DNA from: Lagopus muta
Lineage: Eukaryota > Chordata > Aves > Galliformes > Phasianidae
Assembly (NCBI RefSeq): GCF_023343835.1
Contig: NC_064448.1
Coordinates: 13,981,531-14,045,530 of the forward strand
DNA: 64,000 bases
Direction of reading: 5' to 3'
Notes under the pieces: model-generated
Told to the model about the DNA's origin: nothing
Seen by the model: the letters and a program-made list of their open reading frames with translations, nothing else
Databases searched by the model: none
Program-made: the position numbers and the translations under genes
In this document: piece by piece, positions 62,701-64,000 of the stretch
Numbering within the stretch: position 1 is the stretch's first letter
Layout of the letters: each line of letters starts with the position of its first letter

Positions 62701-62814
62701 TTACTTCAAAACAAGCATGGCCTCTGTCCCATCCTGCCTTGTCAGATGGAGTCCATGAGTGAGGTAGTACTCCCGCCGGAGGAAGGCATAGAAGTAATCC
62801 GAGATGAGCAGGAT
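62701..62814 (-). CDS. Terminal coding exon of an unrecognised gene, hydrophobic start
   Basis: On the minus strand an acceptor (CATCTCTCTGCAG) at 62815 opens a 37-residue frame ending at TAA (62703-62701). It begins [20 protein letters not shown] and ends with a polar tail, EAMLVLK. A hydrophobic segment that turns basic is reminiscent of the last membrane segment and tail of KDEL-receptor or PQ-loop proteins (there VLYCDFFYLYITK), but the match is short. Earlier exons must lie beyond the right edge. A polyadenylation signal 1.7 kb downstream supports a real 3' end. The human neighbour MTCL2/SOGA1 should lie on the other strand, so it is not the obvious candidate. Confidence 0.5.
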   Translation of the reverse strand: MLLISDYFYAFLRREYYLTHGLHLTRQDGTEAMLVLK

Positions 62815-63003
62815 CTGCAGAGAGATGATCAGACACATCAGGGATGCAACCAACGGGACACGCTTGTGACAAAGGGGTTTAAGAAGCTCCTAGCTGTTCA
62901 TCACAAGGCTTTGTGATCCTGTGAACACTCCTTAGCCACTGCCTGACTGCACAAAACCAAGGGAGGCTTTAATTTATCTAATTATTTTACTACCAGTGTG
63001 CTT

Positions 63004-63072
63004 TCAGATACCTCACCTACAGAGACAATAGTTCCACAAATGTCCAAAATGTATGACAAAAGCAGGCCATCT
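63004..63072 (+). repeat. Left arm of a long inverted repeat
   Basis: This segment recurs inverted at 63786-63865 with only single-base differences and four one- or two-base gaps. Shared inner blocks include GTCATACATTTTGGACA and GTCTCTGTAGGTGAGG, as read on the minus strand here. Confidence 0.9.
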
Positions 63073-63454
63073 GTGCTGCAGCTTTACAGACTGCCCCTAA
63101 GCCTCACCACAGGACTCCTTCCATGCAAATGCTGTCATGCAGCTCAACCCAAATGCTCCAAGTCTCCTGCTGCAGACTGCAATTAAGTACTTTTAAATTG
63201 TGGTTGTTTTTCTGTTGCCATTTCTACTCAGGAAGGGTAAGAATCTTCCAGGCAGTGGCAGAAATACCACAGCTTCAGAGGTTAGCTTCAGCAAACAAGT
63301 TTTAATAGTCTAATGATCTACACCAGACTAAGGGCTGAAGGGAAGAGCCGAAAACTCCAGACTACAGCTTCATGTAATCTAGGAGCATCACTGGCTAAGA
63401 GCAGCTCCATCACTTTCTGCCTCCCTGCTGTCCTGTCCTCTCCATGAGGCAGAC

Positions 63455-64000
63455 AATCCTGCACTGCTCACGGACAGCTGGCTGAACATGAGCCAGCAGC
63501 GTGCCCAGGTGGCCAAGCAGGGCAACGGCATCCTGGCTTGTGTCAGAAACAGCAGAGCCAGCAGGCGTGGGAGGTGATGGACCCTCTGTACTCAGCTCTG
63601 GTGGGGCCACACCTCACGCACTGTGCTCACTGTTGGGCCCTTCACTGCCAGAAAAACCTGCAGTGTGTCCAGAGAAGAGCAGTGAAGCTGTGAGAGGTCT
63701 GGAGCAAAAGTGTTATGGGGAGCAGCTGAGGGAGCTGGGATCGTTCGGCCTGGAGAAGAGGCACAGGGGAGACACTGTAGTAAGGAGAGTCGGCCTCTGC
63801 TTTTGTCATACATTTTGGACAGTTTGTGGAACTACTGTCTCTGTAGGTGAGGTTATCTGTGAAAGTCACAAGGTGACTTGTGATGGGATGAGAAGTAGTG
63901 GACTTAGTTGCACCAGGGGAGGGTCAGGGTGGATATTTGGAAGAATTTATTCAGAAAGAGTGATCAGACATTGGAACAGACTGCCGAGGGAGGTGGCAGA
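63455..64000 (+). repeat. CR1 LINE 3' part, rearranged, running off the right edge
   Basis: CR1 sense sequence: 'GTGCCCAGGTGGCCAAGCAG', 'GGCATCCTGGCTTGTGTCAG', 'GTACTCAGCTCTGGTGGGGC', 'GGCCTGGAGAAGAGGCACAG', then 'TTGCACCAGGGGAGGGTCAG' and 'GGAACAGACTGCCGAGGGAG'. About 70 bp of the expected internal sequence (after the 'GGGGAGACAC' block) is replaced by the inverted segment at 63786-63865. Confidence 0.92.
63786..63865 (-). repeat. Right arm of the inverted repeat, embedded in CR1
   Basis: Near-perfect reverse complement of 63004-63072, embedded in the CR1 copy where unrelated CR1 sequence should be. It has no transposon-like ends of its own. Confidence 0.9.

Noticed and set aside
63004-63865. 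Inverted repeats as ends of one DNA transposon
   Set aside because: The right arm is embedded in a CR1 that continues on both sides. A transposon spanning both arms would have to contain half of that CR1, which does not fit an insertion.

Overview
The window is vertebrate nuclear DNA from a bird, most likely a galliform close to chicken. The evidence is the many CR1 LINE fragments with the avian 3' end, short mariner elements with the chicken Galluhop-type inverted ends, compact introns, CpG-island promoters, and exon-by-exon matches to RBL1, SAMHD1 and TLDC2. This is the gene block found on human 20q11.23.

Layout. Positions 1-237 are the last coding exon of an unrecognised plus-strand gene, with a 3' UTR to about 2650. 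A CpG island (2830-4000) with E2F-like sites leads into RBL1 (p107): 22 coding exons, 3596-22663, 1057 codons, apparently intact, with a 3' UTR to about 24885. After 2.9 kb, a second CpG island (27300-28720) with a perfect CRE starts SAMHD1: 16 coding exons, 27779-50949, 614 codons, catalytic residues intact, 3' UTR to about 52720. Converging on it is TLDC2 on the minus strand: 6 coding exons, 58939-56219, 217 codons. Between the two lie a CR1 copy and a possible fossil LTR. The right end holds the terminal exon and 3' UTR of an unrecognised minus-strand gene (62814 to about 60995), then a rearranged CR1.

How the genes relate. RBL1 is an E2F-binding pocket protein that restrains S-phase genes and binds cyclin/CDK. 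SAMHD1 is a dNTP triphosphohydrolase that lowers dNTP pools outside S phase, and mammalian SAMHD1 is switched by CDK phosphorylation of a TPxK site that is kept here. The neighbours are therefore linked in cell-cycle logic, though nothing in the sequence shows direct co-regulation. TLDC2 is a small TLDc-domain protein.

Most notable: a GC-AG intron in SAMHD1; a 624-bp, about 98% identical, indel-free direct duplication flanking the last two RBL1 exons; an inverted copy of about 75 bp placed inside a CR1; a palindrome-rich promoter-like module in SAMHD1 intron 2; and a mariner MITE ending 66 bp before a catalytic SAMHD1 exon. I found no prokaryote-type system, CRISPR array or new multigene system.
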